Source: Dipteris shenzhenensis (Eukaryota > Polypodiophyta > Polypodiopsida > Gleicheniales). Taken from it: a DNA stretch of 64,000 bases. Positions within the stretch are counted from its first letter, which is position 1, and every line of letters starts with the position of its first letter. Positions 31,100-42,300 of the stretch are shown one piece after another. Under the pieces are notes generated by a model. That model saw nothing but the letters and a program-made list of their open reading frames with translations, did not search any database and was not told the DNA's origin. A program made the position numbers and the translations under genes. The DNA lies in assembly GCA_047967505.1 (NCBI GenBank), contig CM106539.1, one strand, 5' to 3'.

Positions 31100-31690
31100 T
31101 CTCATACTTTCTTTAAATGAATATTTAATATTCTTTCAATAGAATATGAAAGAATACAAAGAGTTTTAAAGGTGTATGAATTTAAAATTTTAAAGGTTAT
31201 TAGAACACTTGTCTCATTCTTCCACTTTCTTTTGCATGAATATTTAATATTCTTTCAATAGAATGTGAATGAATGATTTTCAATTTGAGTCTATTCTTTG
31301 AATAAAAATGAATCCATGTCTCTATTTTTTTTACTCATTCTTTCAATAGAAATGAATCCATGTCTCTCAATTTTTATTACTCATTCTTATACTTTCTTTT
31401 GAATGAATATTTAATATTCTTTCAATAGAATGTGAATGAATGATTTATAGTTTGAGTGTTCTTTCATTAGAAATGAATCCATGTCTCTCAATTTTCATTA
31501 CTCATTCTTGCACTTTCTTCTGAATGAATATTTAATATTCTTTCAATAGAGTGTGAATAAATGATTTACAATTTGAGTGTATTCTTTCAATAGAAATGAA
31601 TCCATGTCTCTAAATTTTCATTACTCGTTCTTACACTTTCTTCTGAATGAATATTTAAGATTCTTTCAGTAGAATGTGAATGAATATTAA
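31100..31690. repeat. Second minisatellite, period about 110-125 bp
   Basis: Units built on TGAATATTTAATATTCTTTC, then GAATGTGAATGAATGA, then AAATGAATCCATGTCTCTCA recur about five times with small indels. The arrays end about 160 bp before the truncated LTR of copia D1. Confidence 0.85.
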
Positions 31691-31849
31691 TAGATTGCAT
31701 TCTTGAAAGTATTTTTTAAAGTATATGTGTTGTTTTTTACAAAATGTGTATTGCAGTATGTTTCTATAGCATACGCAAATTAATCTTTTTGGATTATATT
31801 TTTTTTGCAACTTCAAAAGCATAGTGCGCGGCAAGATTTGGTCATATGT

Positions 31850-31977
31850 GTTCTTTTGGCTTACACAACTAAGGAGAGGAAAACTGTTTTTAGCCTCCAC
31901 CTTTGTGTGTATTCCCCCATTGTGTATGTGAGAAAGCCGTAAGTGAGACTCCTTCCCTCTCTCCCACTATCTTCACA
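31850..31977 (+). repeat. Truncated 5' LTR of copia D1
   Basis: The last 128 bp of a 352-bp LTR, recognised from the full copies in copia E (52808-53159 and 56507-56858, opposite strand). It ends CCCACTATCTTCACA at 31977. Sequence left of 31850 is unrelated. Confidence 0.85.
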
Positions 31978-32533
31978 TGGTATCAGAGCCTAGTTCGTGG
32001 TAAGGAGCTCAAGAAAGCAAACCAAGTTCGCGGTATCCTAGTAAGAGGAACAGTGTTGCTTTCCTTTTTCGAGTTTGGGAGAAAATCTCTGTAGGTAACA
32101 CAACCGGAAGTGCAAGAGCACACTGTCTCAGATTGAGACGCCCTTCGCAGTGTGGCGAGAGGGTGTGGCGAGAGGGCAGTATATGCTGCGGGATAGGGTG
32201 AAGCCTTGGGTGACTTTATTTTTTTGATTCGAGGCCATTTTAGGGCCCATTTTGAAGGCAGAAGTTCTTCGCAGGCATTCAGAAAAAGGCCCGATTTTTG
32301 CTATGCAACCACTGCTCTGCAGGTCGGTGAAAAGTTGCGGCAAAAATTGCATCGTATGCCTGTGCGCAGAGATATTGGGAGTTACAGAATCATCCTTATT
32401 TCCTGTTGATGCAAAATCGTCACTAAGAAGTGACTGTGTGGTCAAATACCACTTTCGTCAGTTTTGCAGATTTGCCCGTGTGAGGCAGAAGCTGTGTTTT
32501 TTGCAGTGACAGAATTTTTTGCAGTGTTCTGTA

Positions 32534-33530
32534 ATGGCACCTGATTCTCTTTCACAGATTGTCAGTGAAAAGTTTGACAAGAACAACTTCCAAGCATGGA
32601 ACTTTAGAATGACGAATTTCCTTATGGGAAAAGGCTATTGGGAGTTCATTACAGGAAATGAAGAAGAACCAGTTCTTCCTAATGTTCCCAATCAACAAGA
32701 AATGCAAGCATCAAAAGGATGGCATGAGAGAGCCAGAAAAGTTATGTACTGGTTGTCTATCAGTATTTCGAATTCTATGATTGTGGATATTTAGGATGCA
32801 AGTACGCCAAAGGAGGCATGGGATACTTTGGCAAAAATGTACAACACAAATACGCAAGCCAGGAAAATGCAGCTCAAGCAGGAGTTGCACAATGTGCAGA
32901 GAGAAAATATGAGCATCAATGACTACCACATGAAGGTGAAGAAAATTGCAGATGCACTTGCTTCCATTGGGTCGCTAGTGGAAGATGATGATCTAGTTTC
33001 TGTGACCTTGATGGTCTAGGAAAGGATTATGCACAGTTCCGGACATCCATTGCCGTCCGTGAAAAATTTCCTGATTTTGAGGAGTTATTTGCTCTTCTAA
33101 TTTCTGAAGAGCAGAGAAATGGTGGTGCATCTTCTTTAGGAGGAACTTTAAAAGAAACTATCTTCTACTCAAATGCTGGAAGAGGTAGAGGCAGAGGTAG
33201 AGGAGGCCGATCTGGAGGCCGTGGTAGAAATCAGAATATGCAGCAAACTCAAGAAAACCGGTCCTTTCGAGGAGGACATGGTAACTCTAGAGGCAGGGGG
33301 AGCCAAAGAGGTCGTGGTGGATGGCAAAGAGGTCAAAATGCAAACAGCAATGTTGAATGCTACTATTGTTATAAAATGGGTCATATGGCTAAAGACTGCT
33401 ACAAAAAGCAAAATGACATCATGAATGGAAAATTGCAGCAAGGGAATTATGCATCTTCTAGTAGACAGGGTGATGACAGAAATGAGCATCTGTTTATGGT
33501 GCAGCACATGACCAATTCTGTGACAAGTGC
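32534..33530 (+). pseudogene. Copia D1 gag
   Basis: Starts MAPDSLSQIVSEKFDKNNFQ, the copia gag start, then AWNFRMTNFLMGKGYWEFI. A TAG at 32792-32794 interrupts it. It resumes as STPKEAWDTLAKMYN, KMQLKQELHNVQREN and VKKIADALASIGSLV. A frameshift near 33015 follows, then FRTSIAVREKFPDFEELFAL, an Arg/Gly-rich RNA-binding stretch (33175-33340) and an intact CCHC knuckle CYYCYKMGHMAKDC. This is the segment that copia E has deleted. Confidence 0.85.
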
Positions 33531-34321
33531 AGAAGAAAGAAATAATGTGTGGTATGTTGACTCAGGTGCATCAAACCACATGACAGGTCATGTAGAATGG
33601 ATGCAGGATGCAAGGAAAATGGAAAGACCAGGATTTGTGGAGACTGGTGATGATGCTGCACATCCTATTGTGGAGATTGGTAAAATTCCTTTATCTATGT
33701 AGGATGGGAAAAAGAAATACTAGTCTAATGTATTTCATGTCCCGAACATCACCAAGAACCTGGTTTCTGTTGGTCAAATGGTTGAGCAGGGCTTGCAGGT
33801 CAGATTTAATCCTCATGGATGCTTTGTTGAGGATATAAAAAATAATGGTCGCTTGATAGCAAAAGGAAAGAAGAAGGGCAGGATGTTGACGTTGGATGCG
33901 GACATGCCTGAATTGAGTGCAGCAATGTTTGCACATGGGACCGGTGTAGTTGCAGATATTGATATCTGGCATAAACGCATTGGTCATGTTAATGTACAGC
34001 GACTTAAATCAATGCAAGCCCAAAATATTGTTGCAGGATTGCCTAAATTCAAGGTTGCAAAAATGCACAAGATATGTGAAGCCTGTCAATTTGGAAAACA
34101 GGAAAGGAAACCATTTCCTAGGCATGTTCAAGAGAGTAAGAAGCCATTGGAATTAATCCACTCTGATGTGTGGACTACTAAAGCTGCATCTATTGGAGGT
34201 TGTCATTATTTTGTCACTTTTATTGATGATTACAATAGAAAAGTTTGGGTGTATTTTATGAAAAAGAAAAGTGAAGTGTTTGGGCACTTCAAAGCTTTTA
34301 AAGCTATGGTTGAAAAAGAAC
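33531..34321 (+). pseudogene. Copia D1 protease, pre-integrase and integrase N-terminal half
   Basis: Protease core NNVWYVDSGASNHMTGH (catalytic DSG) is followed by TAG codons near 33700-33723, then FHVPNITKNLVSVGQM. The pre-integrase region reads DIDIWHKRIGHVN with CEACQFGKQ, the HHCC zinc site. The integrase core starts LELIHSDVWTTKA (first catalytic Asp) and FVTFIDDYNRKVW. Coding similarity ends at KAMVEKE, replaced by seven unrelated residues and a stop. Confidence 0.85.
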
Positions 34322-34420
34322 TCCCAAAGACTGATTCATATTGATCGCTAGTTACATATATAAAGGTGAGACCTAGTTCAAGTTAGGGCAAGCTATATAT
34401 AGGTCTAACACCCCCACTCA
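34322..34420 (-). repeat. LTR-edge-like sequence abutting copia D1
   Basis: On the minus strand TTTGAGTGGGGG (34411-34422) is followed by TGTTAGACCTATATATAGC, the usual copia polypurine-tract/LTR start. Only about 90 bp separate it from the broken end of D1, so the LTR is very short or truncated. I found no partner LTR in the window. Confidence 0.4.
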
Positions 34421-36935
34421 AACAAAGGTCTCTAGCTATGGATGAAAAAACCCTTGGGGAGCACAAGGGAAAAACCCGAGCTCCTATATACAAGTATACA
34501 AGTTGATCATTTGTACAATTATTTACAAGTATGTAGTGTAGATGTGCATTTATATACAAAAGGTCATCCATAGGTGTGTTAATCTTGGAAGAGAGAAGCT
34601 CCATGAACTCCAAGTTCTAATCGTATTTGTTGATGAAAAGAATATTTGACACTGACATGTACCCCGAATGTAGTCATGCAAGTACAATTAAGAGCATCCT
34701 TCTAGTATATTTTTATGTCACGATATATACAGCAACATGTGTTTTTATCGCTAAGCTTTCATACAAATAAGGGTTTCATCTTCTTCAAGTATCGTTGTCC
34801 AACATAGACACTTAGATGTGCTACTTTGGACTCATAAAGAGCATTAGGGGAATTTTGGACTCAGAAAGGGCCTCATAAGGAGTGGATTAGCAAAATGGAT
34901 TAAAAACTAATACGGCCTACAAAGGGTCCCATCACCCCATATGGGGACAAAAAAGTACATCTCCCTAGGTAAAGAGAGAGAGAGAGAGGGGGGGGGGAGG
35001 GAGGAAGAGAGAGAGAGAGAGAGTTATGGAGCATAGGAACTCACACAATCGTATATTCAAATCTAAACTTGTTATCCTTGGTGTACTATAAAGATGTGCA
35101 AATAGTAAATAGACGATGCACAAAGAGAGATGTGGAACCATAAAAATATATTTCTATCTAATGTGGAATCGTGGATACAATACTAAAGCTATGACCATTT
35201 TACCACCTTATATCAGTTGAGAGCTCACTAGATGTGGACCCTTGAGGGACCCTTGTACATACATAAGGTCGTTCTCTTACCTTCTTAACACTACTTGGCT
35301 TGTGCTTCTCCTCGAGCTTATACTGTGCCTCATTTGTGTGCCCTACAATCACACCTTTTAGCTGATCTTCTTGGACATCTCTCATAAGGAAGTGCTTTTT
35401 ATGGTTCCTTAATCTCCATACTGATCGGGATGCAGCCCAAGTTGAGACACAATTCACTTTCTTTGATCCATCTTCCCTACGGTGTGAAGACTTGTGAGCC
35501 TCTTATTCCCCATAGTAACCACTTCCCTTCTTGCACCACAATCATCCTTGATGGTAGCTTGAAGGAGGCTGGACTTCTCACCATAATGGCTCATACAACG
35601 GATGGAATGCCCAAGCAAATGGGCTCTTTTATAGGCTACCACCCAACCAACCAAGTAGTCAACTGGTGGAGCCAACCAACCAACCTAGTGTGCTAGCTAA
35701 ACAATTGATCGGAGCTACTTCAATCCCAACCAGCCTATCCAGCTCTACTACAGACCTAAGTGCCTCTGTTAGGCCTACTGCAGGCCCTTTCTTGTCCCCT
35801 TTTATTCCCAACCTTTCCATTGCAAGGCTATTCATGCCATGTCGACTCCATGCTGAGTTGATCCAGCTCTGAAGGTGTGACCCCTTTGTTAGCTAAGAAA
35901 ATATCCCCCAAGTGATTCCTATTGCTTTCTCTATTTCCTGACAATTTTGAAGGGGCCCCATCCACATTCTCTATGCTATGGGATAGCTCCAAAGAAAATG
36001 TGGGGTCATCTGTGTGTATGTCTGGTCACATAGCAGTGGCATCTATCATCTGCCACTATCCGCTTCAACCACCATGGCCCAATAGACAAACTTCCTAGGA
36101 CACCATCCAAAGGTACACTGTCTTTTGTGGCCTATGATGACTACTCCATAAGTGTGACCAAATCTGTAGATGACCTCATGGGATACCTTCTACTCAACCC
36201 ATGCCACTCTCTTGATGGAGTCCACAATGCAACAACAACCAATGCATGTGGTATATGAGAACAAGGACCACCTTTGAGTGCCATACTCATCTAGGCCAAA
36301 ACCACTCTCTCAGATCCCATTGGACCTTTTGAGGAGGCTGGCCCTCCCATAACCAAAGATGCCACCATGCCCCCTCAACTAGGTTAATGTTCCAACCCTT
36401 TCCTAAACAATCCACTTAGTCCTCTATCACTCAAGTGTATGCAAGGCCTCATCAATCTCCAAGGTGCCAACTATCTCAGGCTGAAGAAGGCCTTCAAGCC
36501 CCACTTTGTGTCATCTAGAACAAAAGTGTTTGAGGGATTTATGCAAAAAGTAGAAAATGGCAAGGCCCTAGATGATGGCACTATGAGCCACTAAGTCTTT
36601 GTGATTTGGCTAAGCTAAGCCCATCCGAGTTCATAAGAAACACATTGTTTCTTGATCCAAAAATGCATGCAACAAGTACATGCGACAGAAGCTTGCAAAC
36701 TTGAGACACAAAACCCTAGCTTGCGGGCAGAGAAGGGGAGGTGCCGCTGACGTGTCACCACTGGCGTTGTGTGTGCCACTGCAGGTTGCACCATCGCGGG
36801 TGGTTCTGTGAGCGCTGCACGGGGGCTGCGGGCTGCCGAGCTACCTTTGCATAGCAAGGCCCAAGCCAAGCCCTTTAGAGTTAGGAAGGGCCTTAGGCCC
36901 TTAAACTAGGGAGAGGAGCAGTCGACGAGGGGGGG
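34421..36935. other. No recognisable gene; GA/G-rich tract at 34972-35022
   Basis: About 2.5 kb with only short frames and no known motif. A purine block of GA repeats around a G10 run lies at 34972-35022. Frames near 36615-36869 are Ala/Arg-rich but unrecognised. Confidence 0.5.
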
Positions 36936-36983
36936 TAGAGAGAGAGGGGGAGAGAGAGAGAGAGAAGAAGAAGAAGAAGAAGA
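36936..36983. repeat. GA/GAA tract, 3' tail of LINE2
   Basis: GA units grade into GAA units (AAGAAGAAGAAG) and then the LINE2 3' terminus TATATTATCGTCCTCTGAAG. In element sense it is a (TTC)n(TC)n tail. Confidence 0.85.
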
Positions 36984-39383
36984 ATATATTATCGTCCTCT
37001 GAAGACCAAAACCGGCCTATGGGACCTGAGCAATACAATATCACAAGTACATGAAAGCTCCTCCCGAAGATGGGAGGGTTGAAAGAGAAACCACCTTCTA
37101 GGATTCAGGTGGATTCCTATGCTTGAAGAGCTTATACACAAATGTTCCTAAAGCTGAAGGTGACCCTTTATGCAGCAAATCAGCCAGTTTGTTATGTCCC
37201 TCAAGGAGGTGATTGAACTCTTCCCTAATGTGTGCATAGTGAGGGCATATCATTACCATGTGTTCTTCTGTTTCAACCATACCTTGATCACATAGTTGGC
37301 ATATTCTACTCTCCCTTGGCATCTTTTTCCATCCCCCTGTTTCTATTTGCAGCTGGTGTGATCGGGTGCGAAGTGAGGCTAAAGCCCTCCGTTTATGCAC
37401 TGCTATAGGTGTACATATGTACTTCTGCGTTGTTGTCTCCCTTCCTGTATAAATTGACCAATATTCGGGGTTGATATATGTGCGATAGTACTCAAATTTA
37501 TCTTTGTTTTCTGCTGTTTGCCATTTCCTGTGTAGTGCATTCAGCAGGTCATAATGAAAAGCCTCTTCATCAATCTCCTCTGAAGAGTAGTTTAAATACT
37601 CTTCTACTTCCCACTTCTTGAACCATTTTTTTAGGTCTTGTGCCCATCCGGATGTCAAAATCTTGCCCTTGTTTGTCTTTTGAAGCTTCTGACTTTCATT
37701 CCATGCTCTCTTTGGTAGCCTTTCATTATCCATGCACTTGACCTTTGTGATGTATCTGAGTACTCTCTTCAGAGCATGTAGCTCTATGGGTATACATCCT
37801 GTCTCTAGGAGTAACAAAGAGTATGGTGTAGTAGCCTTGATGCCCAGGTGCCTCCTAATGAAAGACTTTTGCATTTTCTCTATCTCATTCCACGTTGATG
37901 GAGATATACTCCCACCCCATACCTCTACTCCGTAGAGTACTGTCTGTATCACATACGCCCCAAAGATCATATTTCGTACTTGCCACCTTCTCGTATTGCT
38001 ATTGTTGCACTCATTTTCAAATTGGAAGTATTTTGCCCATCTTGCATCAAGTCTCCGTTGCACACAGCTGTTCCATCTATTATTGGCAGGGATTTCAATA
38101 CCCAAGTATTTGAATGAGTGCACTGTCTCAATGGGTTGTCCTTTATATAAGATTTGGAGGGGGCTGCTTGGCTGTATAGTCTTGACTATCATGAGTTTAG
38201 TTTTGTTGACATTAATAGCCATCCCACTCTCTGCACAAAATATGCTGAAGATATCCATCATTTTTTGCATCTTACTTTCACTATCAGTGAAAACAACCAC
38301 ATCATCTGCGTAAAGAAGCAACCAAATCACGAGACCTGCTAGATGAGGCCTGTATAACTCATCTTTACATGCTTCTTCATTCACCAACTCCTCAAGTCTA
38401 TCAATGCATAGGCCGAACAAAGTGGGTGAGAGCGGACATCCTTGTTTTACCCCCATATTACTATAGAACTCTTGTGACATCCCATCCTTACATTTTAGTT
38501 GACATTTTACTTTCTCATAAAGTCTAAAGACAGCAAACCTTATTTCCTCGGGCACCCCTATGCATTCCATTCTCTCCCATAGCACATCCCTAGGCACTGT
38601 ATCAAATGCCTTCTTAAAGTCAATGAAACAACAGAAGAGTGGCTTCCCCTTGAGGCGGCTTTCCTCCATCAAAACTCGAAGAGTGACTAGGTGATCCACT
38701 GTACAGTGTTTTGGTCTGAAACCAGCTTGTCCCATTGCTCTTTTATTTTCTTTCTCTGCCCAAGCACTCAATTTTGCCTCTACTATTGTGCTATATAGTT
38801 TGGCTAGAGTGGAACATACCATAATTGTTCTGTAATTTGTTAATTGATTGCGGTCACCCCCTTTGTAGATTGGTTTGATCCAATTCTCTTGCCATTCTGT
38901 TGGGAAACCATTCATCAAAGCCTGATTTAGTGCCATTGCTATGTGCCTTTGCGTGTGCTCATTGGTCCACTTAATGAGTTCAGCCACTAGGTGTAGAGTG
39001 TCTGCTGCCTTTCCATTTACCATTTTCTTGAGGCCATCTTGTACATCTTTCAATGAGAAAAGACCCTGAGTATTACTGCTGGGAGGTATGCTCACCATGG
39101 GCCGAGCCTTGGGATGTGTGTAGAGCTGTTGAGCATATTCCAGCATCTGTGTTTCTGTAAAATCTCCCATAATGTCATTTGACCTTTGTTTAATTCCTTT
39201 CCATGCTCTTCTAGGATGCTTGATAAAATCAATTGCATCAGTCCATTCCTTGTTCACAATATGTGCACGTCTTTTTTTACGTGTAAGTGCATGGAGCTGT
39301 TTCTCAGCTGCTCTTTTCTCATCCCCCATTGGGATCCCCTTTAGTGCATTCCTAGCTGCCTTGCACTCAGCATCAAACCAAAC

Positions 39384-39384
<1 letters not shown>
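36984..39384 (-). mobile_element. LINE2, 5'-truncated, RT frame intact
   Basis: A 2.4-kb non-LTR element that starts within the endonuclease-RT linker (WFDAECKAARN, cf. WYDEECKQLRQ of LINE1) and runs through RT, the CCHC C-terminus and a 114-bp 3' UTR. It is bounded on both sides by CT/GA microsatellites of the same polarity. ORF1 and the endonuclease are absent. Confidence 0.9.
37098..39383 (-). CDS. LINE2 ORF2, reverse transcriptase (N-terminally truncated)
   Basis: Open for about 760 element-derived residues. An upstream Ser/Leu run (39384-39671) is only translated microsatellite. In order: ALTRKKRRAHIVNKEW linker, ENWIKPIYKGGDRNQLTNYR, QAGFRPKHCTVDHLVTLRV, CCFIDFKKAFDTVPRD, MGVKQGCPLSPTLFGLCID, WLLLYADDVVVFTD (catalytic YADD), KYLGIEIPANNRW, a long thumb/connection region, then ICQLCDQGMVETEEHMVMIC with PHY as a CCHC motif, ending NPPES. 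All RT motifs are intact and no stop interrupts it, so it is much younger than LINE1. It lacks an endonuclease and a start codon of its own. Confidence 0.9.
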   Translation of the reverse strand, partial: VWFDAECKAARNALKGIPMGDEKRAAEKQLHALTRKKRRAHIVNKEWTDAIDFIKHPRRAWKGIKQRSNDIMGDFTETQMLEYAQQLYTHPKARPMVSIPPSSNTQGLFSLKDVQDGLKKMVNGKAADTLHLVAELIKWTNEHTQRHIAMALNQALMNGFPTEWQENWIKPIYKGGDRNQLTNYRTIMVCSTLAKLYSTIVEAKLSAWAEKENKRAMGQAGFRPKHCTVDHLVTLRVLMEESRLKGKPLFCCFIDFKKAFDTVPRDVLWERMECIGVPEEIRFAVFRLYEKVKCQLKCKDGMSQEFYSNMGVKQGCPLSPTLFGLCIDRLEELVNEEACKDELYRPHLAGLVIWLLLYADDVVVFTDSESKMQKMMDIFSIFCAESGMAINVNKTKLMIVKTIQPSSPLQILYKGQPIETVHSFKYLGIEIPANNRWNSCVQRRLDARWAKYFQFENECNNSNTRRWQVRNMIFGAYVIQTVLYGVEVWGGSISPSTWNEIEKMQKSFIRRHLGIKATTPYSLLLLETGCIPIELHALKRVLRYITKVKCMDNERLPKRAWNESQKLQKTNKGKILTSGWAQDLKKWFKKWEVEEYLNYSSEEIDEEAFHYDLLNALHRKWQTAENKDKFEYYRTYINPEYWSIYTGRETTTQKYICTPIAVHKRRALASLRTRSHQLQIETGGWKKMPRESRICQLCDQGMVETEEHMVMICPHYAHIREEFNHLLEGHNKLADLLHKGSPSALGTFVYKLFKHRNPPES

Positions 39385-39452
<68 letters not shown>

Positions 39453-39546
39453 AAGAGAGAGAGAGAGAGGGGGGGAAGAGAGAGAGAGAGAGAGAGGGGG
39501 GGTAGAGAGAGAAAGAGAGAGGGGAAGAAGAGAAAACGAGAGAAAA

Positions 39547-39578
<32 letters not shown>

Positions 39579-39612
39579 AAGAGAGAGAGAGAGAGAGAAA
39601 GAGAGGGGGGAA
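39385..39612. repeat. GA/G-run microsatellite at the 5' edge of LINE2
   Basis: About 230 bp of GA repeats punctuated by G6-G8 runs (GGGGGGAAGAGAGAGA units). In LINE2 sense it is a CT/C-run tract directly 5' of the truncated element, and it creates a long artificial Ser-Leu frame fused to the RT. Confidence 0.95.
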
Positions 39613-39616
39613 GAAG

Positions 39617-39806
39617 TGACACTGTGATGCTTAGTGTGTTGTATTTGGGCCAGGAGTGTGATCACACACATAGCCTTAGAGGTGGCTTCATTTCAAATCA
39701 AGCTAATGACACTCTGATGCTCAGTATATTGTATTTGGGCCAGGAGTGTGATCACACACGTAGCCTTGGAGGTGGCTTCATTTTAGATCAAGCTAATGAG
39801 GATCTC
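39617..39806. repeat. 90-bp tandem duplication
   Basis: Two copies of a 90-bp unit with TTGTATTTGGGCCAGGAGTG and GGTGGCTTCATTT as landmarks, a few substitutions apart. Confidence 0.9.
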
Positions 39807-41165
39807 ACCTCCATGGATCTTTGTATTATAGTCCATGAGTCCACGTAGCCATTGATCCATTCGTCAGAGTGTTGCATAAGGCTCGGGGATGCTAGGGAGC
39901 CCAAAGGCCCTGAGGGCTATTTTGACCATGAAGTGATAAAAGTGGTACTCTCCATCTGCAAGTAGCCACCCTGCTGTCTGGAAAGCATTCTTGGAGTGAT
40001 CCATGAAGTCTACCACCTATCACAATTTCAAGTGGCATGGAAACATGATGTTGGCTACTAATTGCAAGCCCATGGCTTGGATAAAAGAAACCACTATGGG
40101 GTCATGCTTGGTAGCTAGCTACATTATGGTAGTAGAGGCAGAAGTCCTTTATATTACATTTGGATTGCGAATGAATTACCACCCCCGTATCTACTCCAAC
40201 CATTCAGATCCAAGGGGGGCAGGAACGCGTTATCCACAGGTTGTGCTCGAAATAGTTCTGCACGTCTTCAGTGTCCGTAATTATGTGCTACTTTTGTGGT
40301 CGAGTGGTGGACTATTGAGCTGAGGACTCGACTCATGGGAAGTCTACATTTCAACTTTAGATCACTCCATTTGGGATGGGAGGGGTATGGAAAGAGTGTG
40401 GGAACTAGAAGGAGTGGTAGAGGGTGGGAAGGCAAAAGAGGATCTATTGCTTGGGAGCAATTCTTCAATGGAAAAGAGGTCTTCTGCACTAACAGAGCAT
40501 GATGAAGCTAACATAAGGGGGGACCCAAGTGGAAGCGAGTTCTAGAAGCAAAGGGAAGCGATGAAATTTTGTTAGAAGTTTTGGCAAAGTTTTGGTACGA
40601 TGCAAAGTGGGGAGCTGTAAAATGAGGCTTCCTCCTTTTTAAGTGATCTTGGTAATGGAGTGGGTCAATGTTAGCATTAATGCAATGACTGGCATTATTA
40701 GCACAACGGGACATGTTATTAGCATGTGGGATAGCAGTAGCATTAAAGTAGAGTCGTTGTGTTAGCCTTAAAGCAACGACTAGCATTATATACCAGTAGC
40801 AAGTTAGTGTTATTAGCGTAGTAGGTCCAGATTCACTGGATTAGGCTTATCTCAATGACTACAACATTAGCAGTCACCACATTAGTAGTCATTGCGTTAT
40901 CCTCAAAGCAACAGTCTGATTTTTCATAACCTATTCTTGAATTTGACTGACATGCTGACCTTCCTAGACTTCACCCATGTGCTTGTGAGTGCATGTGGAG
41001 TCGTGCTAACACTTCGATAAAGGTGTGTGGACAAAATAGTTGCATTGACTCGGATTGTGCCCTTGTGACCTAGGGACCCTAGAGATAGGACTTGTGTGAA
41101 CTTGATGACTCTATTTACGTAATGGACTTCTGCTAAACTAATCTCATTAGTGCGTACCACAAGTT
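39807..41165. other. No recognisable gene
   Basis: About 1.36 kb with short frames only. From 40630 to 40920 short reiterations of ATTAGCA and GCAACGACT-like words occur, but no clear period. Confidence 0.45.
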
Positions 41166-41168
41166 AGT

Positions 41169-41170
<2 letters not shown>

Positions 41171-41205
<35 letters not shown>

Positions 41206-41248
41206 GGAGTTAGAGAGAGAAAGAGAGAAAAGAGAGAGAGAGGGTGGG

Positions 41249-41303
<55 letters not shown>

Positions 41304-41565
41304 CGGGTGGAGGTGGAGGTGGATGGGATGGGGGGGGGCTCGAGGTGGAGGTGGAGTGGTGGTGGTGGAGGGGGGGGGGGGGGAGGGGGTGGTGGAGTGG
41401 TGGAGGTGGAGGTGGAGGTGGAGATGGAGGCAGAGGTGGAGGTGGAGGGGGGGTGGAGGGGATGGAGGGAGTGGGTGGGGGTGGTGGAGATGGAAGGGGG
41501 GGGGGGAGATGGAAGGGAGGGGAAGGGGGGGGGTAGAGAGGGGGTGGTGGTGGAGATGGTGGGGG
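41171..41565. repeat. 400-bp polypurine block: GA repeats then GGTGGA repeats
   Basis: (GA)n from 41171 to about 41293 passes into G runs of 8-12 and a GGTGGAGGTGGA array to about 41560. Nearly all bases on the plus strand are purine, with many G-run sets able to form G-quadruplexes. Open frames through it are Gly/Glu/Trp or Pro/Ser repeats and are not genes. Confidence 0.95.
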
Positions 41566-41824
41566 GGTGTTGGCTCTTTCCTACTGCTTTCATAGGAAGA
41601 GCTGGGTATTCTATGTTTGTAGGGTTCTGAGGCTTTTTGTCACCTACAGATATATTAGAGTTGTCGATTGTAGTATACGTGTAGCTTAGGACCTCGAGTC
41701 GTGTTCCGGTGAGAGACGTAGGCTTAAGTATGGTAAGCAAACAAAGTGCATGCATGTGTAAAAGGAACATAAATCATCTTTGTTGAGGTAATGAAGGCTC
41801 TCGCCTTCATTGGGGGTTGTAGGG

Positions 41825-42080
41825 TTTAGGAGGAGTTTAAGGGTTTAGGAGGAGGTTCCAGGGTTAGAAGGAGGTTCCATGGTTCAGAAGGAGGTTCTAG
41901 GGTTTAGGAGGTTCCAGGGTTCAGAAGGAGGTTCCAGGGTTTAGAAGGAGATGGCAGGGTTTAGAAGGAGTCCAGGGTTAGAAGGAGGATCCAAGGTTCA
42001 GAAGGAGGTTCCAGGGTTTAGAAGGAGTTCCAGGGTTTAGAAGGAGGTTCTAGGGTTTAGAAGGAGGTTCCAAGGTTCAA
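41825..42080. repeat. Minisatellite with telomere-like GGGTTTAG cores
   Basis: About 12 units of roughly 20-22 bp, AGGTTCCAGGGTTTAGAAGG and variants. Many units contain GGGTTTAG, which overlaps the plant telomere repeat TTTAGGG, but the spacing is not telomeric. Confidence 0.85.
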
Positions 42081-42189
42081 GGTAGAGTACATGGTGGAGA
42101 ACTCATCGTCTCCCTCATAGATCATGGAGTTTTAAGGGTTGAGGAACAAAAGGTTTAGGGGGAGCATAGGAGTGGGAGAGGAAGAAGGT

Positions 42190-42300
42190 GTAAGAGCATG
42201 GGGGAAAGAAGAGAGAGGAGGGAGGAGGAGGAGGAGGAAGAGGGAGAAGGAGGAGGAGGAGGAGGGAAGAGGAGGAGGGAGGAGGAGAGGGAGAGGATGG
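42190..42300. repeat. AGG-rich purine tract
   Basis: Dense GGA/GAG repeats (GAGGAGGAGGAGGAAGAGGG) over about 110 bp; low complexity, non-coding. Confidence 0.85.

Larger units (their letters stand above)
31978..34321 (+). mobile_element. Copia D1, 5' half of a Ty1/copia element
   Basis: Primer site TGGTATCAGAGCC at 31978, a 540-bp leader, gag, protease, pre-integrase and the first half of integrase, then an abrupt stop of homology at 34321 after AMVEKE. The family is the same as copia E. The sequence that should follow resumes at 45034 (copia D2) in the same orientation, with only about 8 bp unaccounted for. Confidence 0.85.

Noticed and set aside
39384-39671. N-terminal Ser-Leu extension of the LINE2 ORF
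   Set aside because: It is the CT microsatellite read in frame; homology to LINE1 starts only at WFDAEC.
41210-41770. 186-residue Pro/Ser/Thr-rich ORF and Gly-rich ORFs on the other strand
   Set aside because: These are translations of the GA/GGTGGA polypurine block, open in several frames on both strands.
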